Source: Prochlorococcus sp. AG-436-C05
GTDB lineage: Bacteria > Cyanobacteriota > Cyanobacteriia > PCC-6307 > Cyanobiaceae
Reading direction: 5' to 3'
NCBI GenBank assembly: GCA_003209795.1
Contig: QCPB01000001.1
Coordinates: 62,001-126,000 of the forward strand
DNA: 64,000 nt
Within the stretch, counting starts at the first letter, position 1, and every line of letters begins with the position of its first letter. Of this stretch, positions 21,074 to 31,723 are shown in pieces. The notes under the pieces were generated by a model. The model worked only from the letters and a program-made list of their open reading frames with translations, did not search any database and was not told where the DNA came from. A program made the position numbers and the translations under genes.

Positions 21074-21922
21074 TTAAGTATAAAGATTTTCTTTAAAGGG
21101 AGAAACATTATTTAGTTCCTTTCTTAATTCTTCCTCAAGAGTAGGTGAACATGCAAGAATTCTTCCAGAACTTAAATTAAATTCACCTGATGGATAATTT
21201 GAAACAAGTCCACCTGCTTCTTTTACAATAATAGCACCGGCTGCTAAGTCCCATACTTCTAATCCTCTTTCCCAGTATCCATCGACCTTCCCTGCTGCAA
21301 CAAATGCCAGATCAACGGCAGCTGCTCCTCCTCTTCTAACTCCTCTCGTCTTATGAGTTAAATAGCAAAATTCAGCATAATTATTATCTTCTGTCTCAAA
21401 CCTGTCATAAGAAAAACCAGTTACAAGTAAACTATCAGAGAGGTTAACAGGATTAGATACTTTAAGTTTATTATCATTGCAGAAGGATCCTCCACCAATA
21501 AATGCTGAATATAGTTCATTTAGATATGGTACTGATATTGCCCCTAAAATGGGTATGTTTTTAAATACAAGTCCTATAGAAGTCCCAAAAAAAGGATATC
21601 CGTGGGAATAATTAGTTGTACCGTCTAGTGGGTCGATACACCATGTTAAATCTGAAGATTTATTTAATTTCCCTGACTCCTCCGCATTTATAGATATATC
21701 TGGTGTTTTCTCTGTTAAATATTCCTTTATTTTGTTTTCAACCTCCAAATCTACGTTGGTAACAAGATCACCTTTTCTACCTTTAGATGATATTGTTTGA
21801 ATTTTATTGTAATTATCCTTAAGGATTTCGTTTCCAATCAAAGCCGATTTTTTGGCAATTTCCAATGTCTCTAATAAATTTATACTCTTTGTTAATTCTT
21901 GTATTTGATTAAGGTTAAACAT
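21074..21922 (-). CDS. suhB: Inositol monophosphatase family protein
   Basis: WCIDPLDGTTNYSHGYPFFGTSIG, WERGLEVWDLAAGAIIVKEAGG. Confidence 0.92.
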   Translation of the reverse strand: MFNLNQIQELTKSINLLETLEIAKKSALIGNEILKDNYNKIQTISSKGRKGDLVTNVDLEVENKIKEYLTEKTPDISINAEESGKLNKSSDLTWCIDPLDGTTNYSHGYPFFGTSIGLVFKNIPILGAISVPYLNELYSAFIGGGSFCNDNKLKVSNPVNLSDSLLVTGFSYDRFETEDNNYAEFCYLTHKTRGVRRGGAAAVDLAFVAAGKVDGYWERGLEVWDLAAGAIIVKEAGGLVSNYPSGEFNLSSGRILACSPTLEEELRKELNNVSPFKENLYT

Positions 21923-21927
21923 TTTTT

Positions 21928-22302
21928 TTAATCTTCTTCAAATTCCCAAGGAGGAGCAATTCTTGTATTCCCCTTTCCAAAATATTGTCCAAATTGTAAT
22001 TCATAAACTTCATCATAGTATGTCGTTTCAACAACAAGATCCTCAGTAGCTTTGGCCACACAAAGAAGAGCATAACCCTTATCTTTAAGGGCTTGAGATA
22101 CCCCCATAGCCTCGGGTTGTTCTAATTTTCCTGAAATTATTTTGACAGCACAACTTGTACAGCAACCATTCCTACATGAGAATGGTAAATTAAATCCTTT
22201 TTTTTCAAATTCTTTTAGAATATATTCTTCACTATTAACCTCTTCCTGGTATTCCTTACCAGTTTCCTTGTTTTTAATTGTGACTTTGAAAGTCTTATTC
22301 AA
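21928..22302 (-). CDS. [2Fe-2S] ferredoxin with C-terminal extension
   Basis: CRNGCCTSC + distal LLCVAKA Cys ligand pattern; tail FGKGNTRIAPPWEFEED. Confidence 0.93.
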   Translation of the reverse strand: MNKTFKVTIKNKETGKEYQEEVNSEEYILKEFEKKGFNLPFSCRNGCCTSCAVKIISGKLEQPEAMGVSQALKDKGYALLCVAKATEDLVVETTYYDEVYELQFGQYFGKGNTRIAPPWEFEED

Positions 22303-22350
22303 GTAACTTACCTCGAACAGTGGTTAATAAAAGGTAAAATGTGATTCTAT

Positions 22351-22437
22351 GGAGAGGTGGCCGAGTGGTTGAAGGCGCAGCACTGGAAATGCTGTATAGG
22401 GGCAACTTTATCGAGGGTTCGAATCCCTCTCTCTCCG
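22351..22437 (+). tRNA. tRNA-Ser (GGA anticodon)
   Basis: Acceptor GGAGAGG/TCTCTCC, long variable arm, anticodon loop CTGGAAA, GGTTCGAATCC T-arm. Confidence 0.95.
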
Positions 22438-22659
22438 TTCTATCTTAATAGATTGCGGTTATGAGTAACAATATATAATTTATAATTAAATTTATTATTT
22501 TGCTAAAAGTAAAAATAAATTGGTAATTAGTTATAAATTAACTTATTTACTTAAATATTCTTGAAATTATTTCATTTTTACTATTATATGAAGATATCAA
22601 AGATAAAACATTGATTAAATTATTAGTAATTGTTTGCTAATAGTTAACAATTTAAAATC

Positions 22660-24657
22660 ATGGGGAAAATAGTTGGAATCGATTTGGGTACTACTAACTC
22701 CGTTGTTGGAGTTATAGAAGCTGGACGTCCAATTATAATTGCAAATTCAGAAGGAAATAGAACTACTCCTTCAATCGTAGGTTTTACAAAAGATACAGAA
22801 ATAATTATTGGTGATCAAGCAAGAAGACAACTAGTCTTGAATCCTAAAAATACATTTTATAACTTAAAAAGATTTATTGGTTGCGACTGGGATGAACTAG
22901 ATGAGACTAGCATTTCTGTTCCTTACAATGTAAAAGCAAATGATAATGGAAGCGTTAGAGTTTTAAGTCCTTTCACAAAAAGAGAGTATGCACCAGAAGA
23001 GTTAGTTAGTTCAATAATACGTAAATTAATTAATGATGCTGAAACCTATCTTGGCGATACAGTTGAATCAGCAGTTATTACTGTTCCCGCATACTTTAAC
23101 GATGCACAGAGACAGGCTACTAAGGATTCAGCCATATTAGCCGGAATTAAAGTAGATAGAATTTTAAATGAACCTACTGCAGCAGCTCTTGCTTATGGAT
23201 TTGAAAAAAGTTCCTCTAATAATGTATTAGTTTTTGACTTAGGCGGAGGTACATTTGATGTTTCTTTATTAAAAATATCTAATGGAGTTTTCGACGTTAA
23301 AGCAACATGCGGTGATACACAGCTTGGTGGTAATAATTTTGATTCTAAAATAGTCGATTGGCTAGCGGAAAGTTTCATAAAAAAATATAAAATTGACCTA
23401 AGAAGAGATAGACAAGCTCTCCAGAGGCTAACTGAAGCTGCTGAAAAAGCTAAATGTGAATTATCTGGGTTACAAAAAACTAAAATATCCTTACCATTTA
23501 TTACTACTAATGAAGATGGGCCATTACACATTGAAGAGACTTTAGATCGGAAATTGTTTGAATCATTATCTCAGGATCTATTAGATAGATTATTAGAACC
23601 TGTTCAGATAGCATTAGATGACTCTGGATGGGATCCAAATGACATTGATGAGGTTGTTCTCGTTGGAGGAAGCACAAGAATACCAATGGTACAACAATTA
23701 GTTAAAACTCTAGTGCCTAATGATCCATGCCAATCCGTTAATCCTGATGAAGTTGTCGCAATTGGTGCTTCTATACAGTCAGGAATAATTAGTGGAGATT
23801 TACGTGATTTACTTCTAAATGATGTTACTCCTTTATCTTTAGGTCTTGAAACAATTGGTGGTCTAATGAAAGTTCTTATTCCTCGTAATACTCCAATACC
23901 AGTAAGACAATCTGACGTTTTTAGCACCTCAGAATCTAATCAATCCTCAGTTGTCGTTCAAGTTAGACAGGGAGAAAGACCATTAGCTTCTGAAAATAAG
24001 TCACTAGGAAAATTCAGATTATCTGGGATACCTCCTGCACCAAGAGGAATTCCACAAGTTCAAGTAGCATTTGATATTGATGCAAATGGACTTTTAGAAG
24101 TTAGTGCCACAGATAGAACAACAGGAAGAAAACAAACAGTTTCAATTTCAGGAGGTTCAAATTTAAACGAGCAAGAAATTAATTCAATAATCGATGAAGC
24201 GAAATCTAAAGCTAATGAAGACAGAATGAAAAGATCAGTTATTGATAGAAAAAATAAAGCTCTAACACTTATTGCTCAAGCGGAAAAACGTTTAAGAGAT
24301 GCCTCCTTAGAATTTGGACCCTATGAAGCAGAAAGGCAACAAAGAGCTGTTGAGGTTGCTATACAGGATGTTGAAGAATATATAGATGATGAAGATCCAC
24401 AAGAATTAGAGATTTCAGTCAGCTCTCTTCAAGAAGCATTATTTGGTTTAAATAGGAAATTTGCAGCAGAAAAGAGATTTGAAAGTAATCCTTTACAAGG
24501 CATTAAAAATACATTTGGATCAATAAAAGATGAATTATTTTCAGATGATTATTGGGATGAGGATCCTTGGGATAATGAAATGAATAGTAATTATAGAAAT
24601 TCAAGGTATCGTAATTCTAGGGATGATGATCCATGGGACAATGACTACTTCCTCTAA
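22660..24657 (+). CDS. Hsp70 family chaperone (DnaK paralogue)
   Basis: GIDLGTTNSVVGV, AVITVPAYFNDAQRQATKDS, VFDLGGGTFDVS; unusual acidic/aromatic tail. Confidence 0.96.
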   Translation: MGKIVGIDLGTTNSVVGVIEAGRPIIIANSEGNRTTPSIVGFTKDTEIIIGDQARRQLVLNPKNTFYNLKRFIGCDWDELDETSISVPYNVKANDNGSVRVLSPFTKREYAPEELVSSIIRKLINDAETYLGDTVESAVITVPAYFNDAQRQATKDSAILAGIKVDRILNEPTAAALAYGFEKSSSNNVLVFDLGGGTFDVSLLKISNGVFDVKATCGDTQLGGNNFDSKIVDWLAESFIKKYKIDLRRDRQALQRLTEAAEKAKCELSGLQKTKISLPFITTNEDGPLHIEETLDRKLFESLSQDLLDRLLEPVQIALDDSGWDPNDIDEVVLVGGSTRIPMVQQLVKTLVPNDPCQSVNPDEVVAIGASIQSGIISGDLRDLLLNDVTPLSLGLETIGGLMKVLIPRNTPIPVRQSDVFSTSESNQSSVVVQVRQGERPLASENKSLGKFRLSGIPPAPRGIPQVQVAFDIDANGLLEVSATDRTTGRKQTVSISGGSNLNEQEINSIIDEAKSKANEDRMKRSVIDRKNKALTLIAQAEKRLRDASLEFGPYEAERQQRAVEVAIQDVEEYIDDEDPQELEISVSSLQEALFGLNRKFAAEKRFESNPLQGIKNTFGSIKDELFSDDYWDEDPWDNEMNSNYRNSRYRNSRDDDPWDNDYFL

Positions 24658-25564
24658 AAAAGATTATTTATCGATCTTAGGTTTATCTTATGATTTCGAC
24701 GATATTGAACTCAAAAAGGCTTTTCGTAGGGAAGCGAGAAAGTGGCATCCTGATTTAAATAAAAATGATTTAAATGCAGAAGAAAGATTTAAGTTGATAA
24801 ATGAAGCTTATGAATTCTTACGTGAACAAAAAAAAAGAAATGTTTCTTCAGATGAAAATATTCATAGTCAAGATGATATAAATAGTTTCAAAAAAGGATT
24901 TCCTGATTTCCAAGAGTATCTAAACTCCTTATTTGGTTATGAATACAATTCTAATTATGAGCCAACTTCGAATTATCCTTTTAATGATCAATCGAAAGAC
25001 ATAGATTATGAAGAATTTAATAATTATGATTACCCAACTACATCTCCAGATGAACCTCCTCCAGTAAAAATCCATAAAGATATTGAGACAATTATTGAAT
25101 TAACTCCAGAAGAAGCATTATCAGGAGCCTCAATTTTAATAGAACTTGAAGACGAAACTGTTGTTGAAGTAGATACCCCTCCATTTGCGGGAGATGGATG
25201 GAGATTAAGACTTGAAAATATTGCAAGGGGCGGCATGGACCATTATTTACAATTAAAAGTTCAAACAGAAAGTGGACTTAGAATTGATGGGTTACGTGTT
25301 CTTTATAAATTGGAATTGTTTCCTCCTGATGCACTACTTGGATGTGCCGTTGAAGTACCAACACTTGATGGCAATGTAACTCTTCAAGTTCCTCCTAAAT
25401 CATCTACCGGTAGAATGTTGAGATTAAAAGGAAGAGGTTTAGTTTCTGGAGATAATGTAGGAGATCAATATGTAGAAATAATTGTCGTTATCCCAGCAGA
25501 TATTAACGACGAAGAAATTGCTTTATATACAAGATTACAAGAATTATCCCTTTCTGAATCCTAA
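24641..25564 (+). CDS. DnaJ/CbpA-type co-chaperone
   Basis: J domain YLSILGLSYDFDDIELKKAFRREARKWHPDLNK with HPD; C-terminal substrate-binding domains, no Cys-rich zinc finger; overlaps Hsp70 3' end by 17 bp. Confidence 0.93.
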   Translation: MTTSSKKDYLSILGLSYDFDDIELKKAFRREARKWHPDLNKNDLNAEERFKLINEAYEFLREQKKRNVSSDENIHSQDDINSFKKGFPDFQEYLNSLFGYEYNSNYEPTSNYPFNDQSKDIDYEEFNNYDYPTTSPDEPPPVKIHKDIETIIELTPEEALSGASILIELEDETVVEVDTPPFAGDGWRLRLENIARGGMDHYLQLKVQTESGLRIDGLRVLYKLELFPPDALLGCAVEVPTLDGNVTLQVPPKSSTGRMLRLKGRGLVSGDNVGDQYVEIIVVIPADINDEEIALYTRLQELSLSES

Positions 25565-25596
25565 TGAATAATATATAATTAAAAAAAATTTTTTTT

Positions 25597-25977
25597 ATGC
25601 AAATTTTTATTCTACTATATAATTCCGGAACAGATAAAGAAGGAATACATTCAATTGAACTTAAAGGTAGAACTATAGTACTTATGTTTGAAGATAAAGA
25701 TGATGCAATTAGATATTGTGGTCTACTAGAAGCTCAAGATTTTCCTTTGCCAACTGTTGAAATGATTAATATTGATGAAATAAGAGATTTTTGTATAAAA
25801 CTAGATTATGAATGCAAATTAGTTGAGAAGAATTTTATTCCAAAAACTCCCGAAGATAGATTATTGATTTCACCTCCACAAAAAAATCTAGAATTAGATG
25901 ATTGGAAGAGTGATAAAAATAATTTAGATAATATTGATTTAAATTCCATTAAGGAAAATCTTGAAAAGTTACTTTAA
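25597..25977 (+). CDS. DUF3110-like protein
   Basis: MQIFILLYNSGTDKEGIHSIELKGRTIVLMFEDKDDAIRYCGLLEAQDFPLP. Confidence 0.78.
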   Translation: MQIFILLYNSGTDKEGIHSIELKGRTIVLMFEDKDDAIRYCGLLEAQDFPLPTVEMINIDEIRDFCIKLDYECKLVEKNFIPKTPEDRLLISPPQKNLELDDWKSDKNNLDNIDLNSIKENLEKLL

Positions 25978-26010
25978 CGTTTAAAGTATATTGGTGCTAA
26001 AAATTAAAAA

Positions 26011-26448
26011 ATGACCAGAGCTTTATTTGAAACAGAAGTTGGAAATATTAATATTGAATTTTATTCAATAGATGCCCCCAATACTGTTAATAATTTCACA
26101 AAATTGATAAGTGAGGGTTTCTATGACGGCTTAGCATTTCATAGAGTTATTCCGGGATTTATGGCCCAAGGTGGTTGCCCAAATACTCGTGAAGGGGCAT
26201 CAGGAATGCCTGGTACTGGAGGGCCTGGATACAATATAAAATGTGAAATCAATAAAAATAAACATCTAAAAGGTTCACTTTCAATGGCTCATGCAGGTAA
26301 GGACACAGGAGGAAGTCAATTTTTTATAGTTTATGAACCGCAACCACATTTGGATGGAGTTCATACTGTTTTTGGAAAAACAGAAGATATGGATGTTGTT
26401 TTGAAACTGACTAACGGTTCAAGAATATTCAAAGCAACTCTAAATTGA
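26011..26448 (+). CDS. Cyclophilin-type peptidyl-prolyl cis-trans isomerase
   Basis: [39 protein letters not shown]. Confidence 0.95.
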   Translation: MTRALFETEVGNINIEFYSIDAPNTVNNFTKLISEGFYDGLAFHRVIPGFMAQGGCPNTREGASGMPGTGGPGYNIKCEINKNKHLKGSLSMAHAGKDTGGSQFFIVYEPQPHLDGVHTVFGKTEDMDVVLKLTNGSRIFKATLN

Positions 26449-26453
26449 ATATT

Positions 26454-28178
26454 TTATTTATCAAAGACAATACTAAATGTTTCTTTATCTAAATTAAATT
26501 TTCTAGTAGAAGAGTATAAAATTTCATTATTTATTGAAAATTTTGTATTGATTAATTTGATACTATTTTTAGGATGTAATGCTTGTTCAATATTTTTAGA
26601 TACAATAATACCTATTTTGGAACTTTTTTCGTACTTAGAAAGAAAATGAATAAAAAGCTCAATATTCTTTATCTCAATATCATTTATGTTGGTATCAGTT
26701 CTATTTCTATTATGCAAAATTCTCCAAACTAATCTTGGTCTATTCCAAAAAGCTAATAATCTTGGTGAACTTTCTAAAATAATCTTTATATTAAGATCGG
26801 TACAGAATTTTAAAACTTTATTTTTTATAGGGACTAAATCTATCGATTTATATTCACCGTCAAGGAAAATAGCTATAAAAGGGTCAATGCTTTTAGCATT
26901 AAAATTTTCGTCATCAATCAAATGTCCAAGTTTTGTTTTTTTAACACTTAAATATTCAGCATTATTATCGTTAGGACATATTACTAGTGGGACTCTCTCT
27001 ATTACTTCAATTCCATAACCACCTAATCCAGCTATTTTTCTAGGATTATTAGTTAATAATTTTAATTTTTTTATGCCCAGATCAGTTAATATTTGCGCGC
27101 CTACTCCATAATTTCTTAGATCAGCTGGAAATCCTAATTTTTCATTTGCCTCTACTGTATCTAATCCTCCGTCCTGAAGACTATAGGCTTTTAATTTATT
27201 TATTAGACCTATACCTCTTCCCTCTTGTCTTAAATAAACAACTACGCCCTCTTCTTCTTTTTCTATCCTTGACAAAGCAGCTTCTAGCTGAGGTCTGCAA
27301 TCACAACGCAGAGAACCAAAAGCATCTCCAGTTAGGCATTCAGAATGCATTCTAACTAAGACAGGTTCGCTTAACTTTGTTGACTTTTGTTTTACTAATG
27401 CCACATGTTCTGATCCATCAAGTTCATTGATATATCCATAAGCCTTAAAATTACCAAAAATACTTGGTAGAACAGCATCAGATTTCCTAAATACAAATCT
27501 TTCATTTTGAAACCTATAACTTATTAAATCAGCAATTGATATTAATTTCATTCCCCATTGTTTTGCATAATCTTTTAATTGTGGAAGCCTTGACATGGAA
27601 CCGTCTGGATTTTGAATTTCACATATAACTCCAGCTGGATAAAGACCTGACATTGCTGCAATATCAACAGCTGCTTCAGTATGTCCTGCTCTTTTTAAAA
27701 CACCTCCTTTTTTTGCTCTTAAAGGGAATATATGACCTGGTCTACGTAAGTCTTCTGGTTTTGTATTAGGGTTTATTGCTACTTGTATTGTTTTGGCACG
27801 ATCTTCTGCGGAAATCCCTGTAGTAACATTATTTTCAGGACCTGCATCAATAGAAATAGTAAAGGCAGTTTGATTTTCGTCTGTATTTCTATCAACCATT
27901 AATGGCAAATCAAGAGAATCAAGCTTTTCTCCTTGCATAGCTAAACAGATAAGACCTCGACCTTCTGTTGCCATAAAATTAATTTGTTGCGGAGTTGCAA
28001 ACTGCGCTGCACAAATTAAATCACCTTCGTTTTCTCTTCTTTCATCATCAACGACAATAATACATTCACCATTTCTTATAGCTGCTAATGCATCACTAAT
28101 TGGATCAAATTCTATTTTAAAATTTTCATTTATATCCAAAATTGTTCCATTATTAGATTTGGGACTTGTTTCTTTCAT
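26454..28178 (-). CDS. ribBA: Bifunctional 3,4-dihydroxy-2-butanone-4-phosphate synthase / GTP cyclohydrolase II
   Basis: [15 protein letters not shown] (RibB), [22 protein letters not shown] and [12 protein letters not shown] (RibA). Confidence 0.96.
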   Translation of the reverse strand: MKETSPKSNNGTILDINENFKIEFDPISDALAAIRNGECIIVVDDERRENEGDLICAAQFATPQQINFMATEGRGLICLAMQGEKLDSLDLPLMVDRNTDENQTAFTISIDAGPENNVTTGISAEDRAKTIQVAINPNTKPEDLRRPGHIFPLRAKKGGVLKRAGHTEAAVDIAAMSGLYPAGVICEIQNPDGSMSRLPQLKDYAKQWGMKLISIADLISYRFQNERFVFRKSDAVLPSIFGNFKAYGYINELDGSEHVALVKQKSTKLSEPVLVRMHSECLTGDAFGSLRCDCRPQLEAALSRIEKEEEGVVVYLRQEGRGIGLINKLKAYSLQDGGLDTVEANEKLGFPADLRNYGVGAQILTDLGIKKLKLLTNNPRKIAGLGGYGIEVIERVPLVICPNDNNAEYLSVKKTKLGHLIDDENFNAKSIDPFIAIFLDGEYKSIDLVPIKNKVLKFCTDLNIKIILESSPRLLAFWNRPRLVWRILHNRNRTDTNINDIEIKNIELFIHFLSKYEKSSKIGIIVSKNIEQALHPKNSIKLINTKFSINNEILYSSTRKFNLDKETFSIVFDK

Positions 28179-28268
28179 TATTCCTAATCAATATAGAAAA
28201 AAAGTGTTTTACTAATTATCTTTTCAACACTTTATAATCCTATCTCAAATTCTGCCAATTAAATAGAA

Positions 28269-29324
28269 ATGAATGTTGCAATAGTTGGTGCTTCAGGTTA
28301 TGGAGGAATTCAAGCAGTTAATCTCTTGAAGAATAATAAGAACTATAAAATCTCTTATCTTGGAGGGAATAAGTCTTCTGGATCAAAATGGAATGATATT
28401 TTTCCTTTTATTTATCTGGATTCAGATCTTTTTATAGATAAAATTTCAGTAGATAATATTTCTAATAATGCAGATATTGCATTACTTTGTCTACCTAATG
28501 GTATATCTTCAACCCTAACAAGAGGATTACTAGAAAAAGGCCTTAAAGTTATTGATTTATCCGCTGACTACAGATATAAGTCTCTTGAAGAATGGAAAAA
28601 TGTTTATACAAAAGAGGCTTCTATTTATAAAAGAAATGATAATGATTTATGTAAAGAAGCAATTTATGGTCTTCCTGAAATTAATAAAGATGCAATTTCA
28701 AAAGGACGATTAATAGCATGTCCAGGGTGTTATCCAACATCAGCTCTTATTCCACTCGTCCCATTCTTGTCTCAAGGAATTATTGAAAATGAAGGAATAG
28801 TAATAGATGCTAAAAGTGGTACCTCAGGTGGAGGAAGAGAACCAAATCAGAAATTCCTTTTGTCTGAATGTGGTGAGGGTCTTTCAGCATATGGCTTAAT
28901 TAACCATAGACATAGATCTGAAATAGAACAAATCGCATCATTTATATCTGGGAATGAAATACAACTCCTCTTTACTCCTCATTTGGTTCCAATGGTAAGA
29001 GGTATGCATTCAACAATTTATGCAAGATTAAAAGATCCTGGATTGACATCCGATGACTGTAGAATTCTTATGGAAAATTTTTATAGGAATTTTAGTAATA
29101 TTAATGTTCTACCTGTTGATACATTTCCATCAACTAAATGGGTTAAAAATACTAACCAAAATTATCTTTCAGTAAAAGTCGACAATAGAAATGGAAGAAT
29201 AATCATTTTATCTGTAATTGATAATTTATTAAAAGGTCAAACTGGTCAGGCAATTCAGAATTTAAATATTATGAGCGGCTTCTCAATGGATGAAGGACTT
29301 GAATTAACTAATAATTATCCTTAA
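28269..29324 (+). CDS. argC: N-acetyl-gamma-glutamyl-phosphate reductase
   Basis: MNVAIVGASGYGGIQ, ACPGCYPTSALIPL. Confidence 0.96.
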   Translation: MNVAIVGASGYGGIQAVNLLKNNKNYKISYLGGNKSSGSKWNDIFPFIYLDSDLFIDKISVDNISNNADIALLCLPNGISSTLTRGLLEKGLKVIDLSADYRYKSLEEWKNVYTKEASIYKRNDNDLCKEAIYGLPEINKDAISKGRLIACPGCYPTSALIPLVPFLSQGIIENEGIVIDAKSGTSGGGREPNQKFLLSECGEGLSAYGLINHRHRSEIEQIASFISGNEIQLLFTPHLVPMVRGMHSTIYARLKDPGLTSDDCRILMENFYRNFSNINVLPVDTFPSTKWVKNTNQNYLSVKVDNRNGRIIILSVIDNLLKGQTGQAIQNLNIMSGFSMDEGLELTNNYP

Positions 29325-29964
29325 ACTTTTCTCTTATCAAATAACCTGCATGTGAAATTGAAAGAGGCAAAATTTTATGTTCCAGAATTTGTATTCTCTT
29401 TGTAAGTGATTCTAAATTATCATTTTTTAAAACAGTTAATGCAGCTTGCATAATTAAAGAACCACTATCAACTTCATTCTCGACAAAATGGACTGAGCAT
29501 CCTGTGATTTTTGAACCATTTGATAATGCTTCTTTAATTGCAGAACTTCCTTTATAAGAAGGAAGCAATGAAGGGTGGATATTTATAATTTTGTCCTTAT
29601 ATTTACTAATAAAAAAAGACGAAGCAATTTTCATCCAACCTGCCATAATGACAAGTTCCACATCCAAACTCTTTAATATCTTAATAATTTCTGATTCAAA
29701 TAATTCATTATTTAGAAAGTCTTTTCCTTTAATTATTTTGCAAGGTATATTTGCCTTTAATGCTCTTTTTATACATCCAGCTTCCTCCTTGTTTGTAATA
29801 AGAACTTTAATTTCAATATCAAGATTCTTATTTGTCGAGAGATTAATTAATTCCTGGAAATTAGTTCCTTCTCCAGAGGCAAGAACGCCTATTCTTAATT
29901 TAGGAGAAAATTTTCTAAAATTAGTTATCTCAGGTGAAATTATGTAATTGAATGATTTATCCAA
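29308..29964 (-). CDS. purN: Phosphoribosylglycinamide formyltransferase
   Basis: GVLASGEGTNFQ, MAGWMKI, NIHPSLLPSYKG, GCSVHFV. Confidence 0.95.
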   Translation of the reverse strand: MDKSFNYIISPEITNFRKFSPKLRIGVLASGEGTNFQELINLSTNKNLDIEIKVLITNKEEAGCIKRALKANIPCKIIKGKDFLNNELFESEIIKILKSLDVELVIMAGWMKIASSFFISKYKDKIINIHPSLLPSYKGSSAIKEALSNGSKITGCSVHFVENEVDSGSLIMQAALTVLKNDNLESLTKRIQILEHKILPLSISHAGYLIREKFKDNY

Positions 29965-30139
29965 ATTTTTTTATATTTATTAAATAATAAGTCAGAACAA
30001 AACAAATAAAACCCCAAAATTATATTATTTAAATTCACAAACATTAGTATTTAAAAATATATAGTTAAATTAATTTAAATGATTATATTTTTAGTACTAT
30101 AATTAAAAAATTATTATTGCAAATGAAAAAAGATTTATA

Positions 30140-31723
30140 ATGAATAGTGATTTTAATTCTTGGGATAAATTCTGTAATTATCTATGGTTCGATAAAAAAT
30201 TAAAGATTTGGTTAGACATAAGCAAAATAAAATTTAATAATGATAAAATTATATCTTTAGAAAAGAAATTTAAAAATGTTTTTTCTTCAATAAAAGAATT
30301 GGAAGCTGGTGCAATTTCAAATATTGATGAAGGTAGACAAGTTGGGCATTATTGGCTAAGAAATCCTTCTATAGCCCCTACAGTTAAAATAGGTGAAGAG
30401 ATAAGTAATGAAATCAATGATATCTCTGAATTTGGAAAAAATATCATAAGTGGCAAGATAAAAAATATAAGTAATCAAAAATATACAAATGTTTTATGGA
30501 TAGGTATAGGAGGAAGTGGGTTAGGTCCATTACTTATTACAGAATCCTTACGAAAGTTCTCTGAAGGACTAAATTTTTCTTATATCGATAATATTGACCC
30601 TTTTTTAATAAACGAAAAGTTAATTGAATTATCAGATAAATTACCAACTACATTATTTGTAGTAGTAAGCAAATCTGGAGGTACTCCTGAGCCTAAAATT
30701 GCTATGGATATTATAAAAACTCATCTAGAAGCTAATGGATATGAATGGAACTTAAATGCTATAGCTATAACGATGAAGGATAGTAAGTTATATAAAAAAG
30801 CGGTTAGTGAAAACTGGTTAAAAATTTTTAATTTACAAGATTGGGTAGGAGGTAGAACAAGTATAACTAGTGCTGTTGGATTACTTCCACTAGCACTTAT
30901 TAATGAAAATATATTTGAATTTATTCGTGGAGCATCAGTAATGGATGATGTAACTCGATCAAATGATTTTAAGAAAAATCCAGCAGCCCTTTTATCTTCA
31001 GCATGGTATTTATCTGGAGATGGTTTAGGAAAGAGAGATATGGTTGTATTGCCTTATAGAGATAGGTTACAGGTCTTTAGTAAATATCTCCAACAATTAG
31101 TAATGGAATCCCTAGGTAAAAAATTCAATAGGAATGGAGAAATTGTTAATCAAGGCATTTCAGTCTTTGGGAATAAAGGGTCAACAGATCAACATGCATA
31201 TGTTCAGCAACTTAGAGATGGAATTGATAACTTCTTTTGTATTTTTATTGAATTATTAGATTCTCCTTCGACTTATATTTTTAATGATAAAGAGAATCCT
31301 AAAGAATATCTTTCTGGTTTTTTGCAAGGAACAAGATCAGCACTTTCTACTGAAAATAGACAAAGTATCACTATCACATTAGAAGAATTAAATTGTTTTT
31401 CACTAGGTGCCTTAATCGCTTTATTTGAGAGGGCTGTATCTTACTACGCTGAATTAGTAAATATAAATGCATATGATCAACCTGGTGTTGAAGCCGGAAA
31501 AAAAGCAGCGGCTGATATAATCAATTATCAAAAACAATTAACTCAATTATTAAATAAAGGAGGAGAATTCACAATAAATAAATTAACCTCGTTAATAAAA
31601 AATTCATCAAGTGAATCAATATTTTTTATACTCCGAGAGATGTGTTTCGGTAATGATGATTATTTAGTTAAGGGCGATTGGTCAAATCCAAATTCATTAG
31701 TTATTCAAAAAACAAATTCTTAA
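30140..31723 (+). CDS. pgi: Glucose-6-phosphate isomerase
   Basis: [63 protein letters not shown]. Confidence 0.96.
   Translation: MNSDFNSWDKFCNYLWFDKKLKIWLDISKIKFNNDKIISLEKKFKNVFSSIKELEAGAISNIDEGRQVGHYWLRNPSIAPTVKIGEEISNEINDISEFGKNIISGKIKNISNQKYTNVLWIGIGGSGLGPLLITESLRKFSEGLNFSYIDNIDPFLINEKLIELSDKLPTTLFVVVSKSGGTPEPKIAMDIIKTHLEANGYEWNLNAIAITMKDSKLYKKAVSENWLKIFNLQDWVGGRTSITSAVGLLPLALINENIFEFIRGASVMDDVTRSNDFKKNPAALLSSAWYLSGDGLGKRDMVVLPYRDRLQVFSKYLQQLVMESLGKKFNRNGEIVNQGISVFGNKGSTDQHAYVQQLRDGIDNFFCIFIELLDSPSTYIFNDKENPKEYLSGFLQGTRSALSTENRQSITITLEELNCFSLGALIALFERAVSYYAELVNINAYDQPGVEAGKKAAADIINYQKQLTQLLNKGGEFTINKLTSLIKNSSSESIFFILREMCFGNDDYLVKGDWSNPNSLVIQKTNS

Noticed and set aside
23193-23927. Two minus-strand ORFs of 112 and 107 aa
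   Set aside because: Antisense to the highly conserved Hsp70 gene
26686-27355. Plus-strand ORFs of 110 and 69 aa
   Set aside because: Antisense to ribBA
29965-30139. AT-rich spacer with short palindromes upstream of pgi
   Set aside because: Palindromes such as TTAAATTAATTTAA are expected by chance at this base composition
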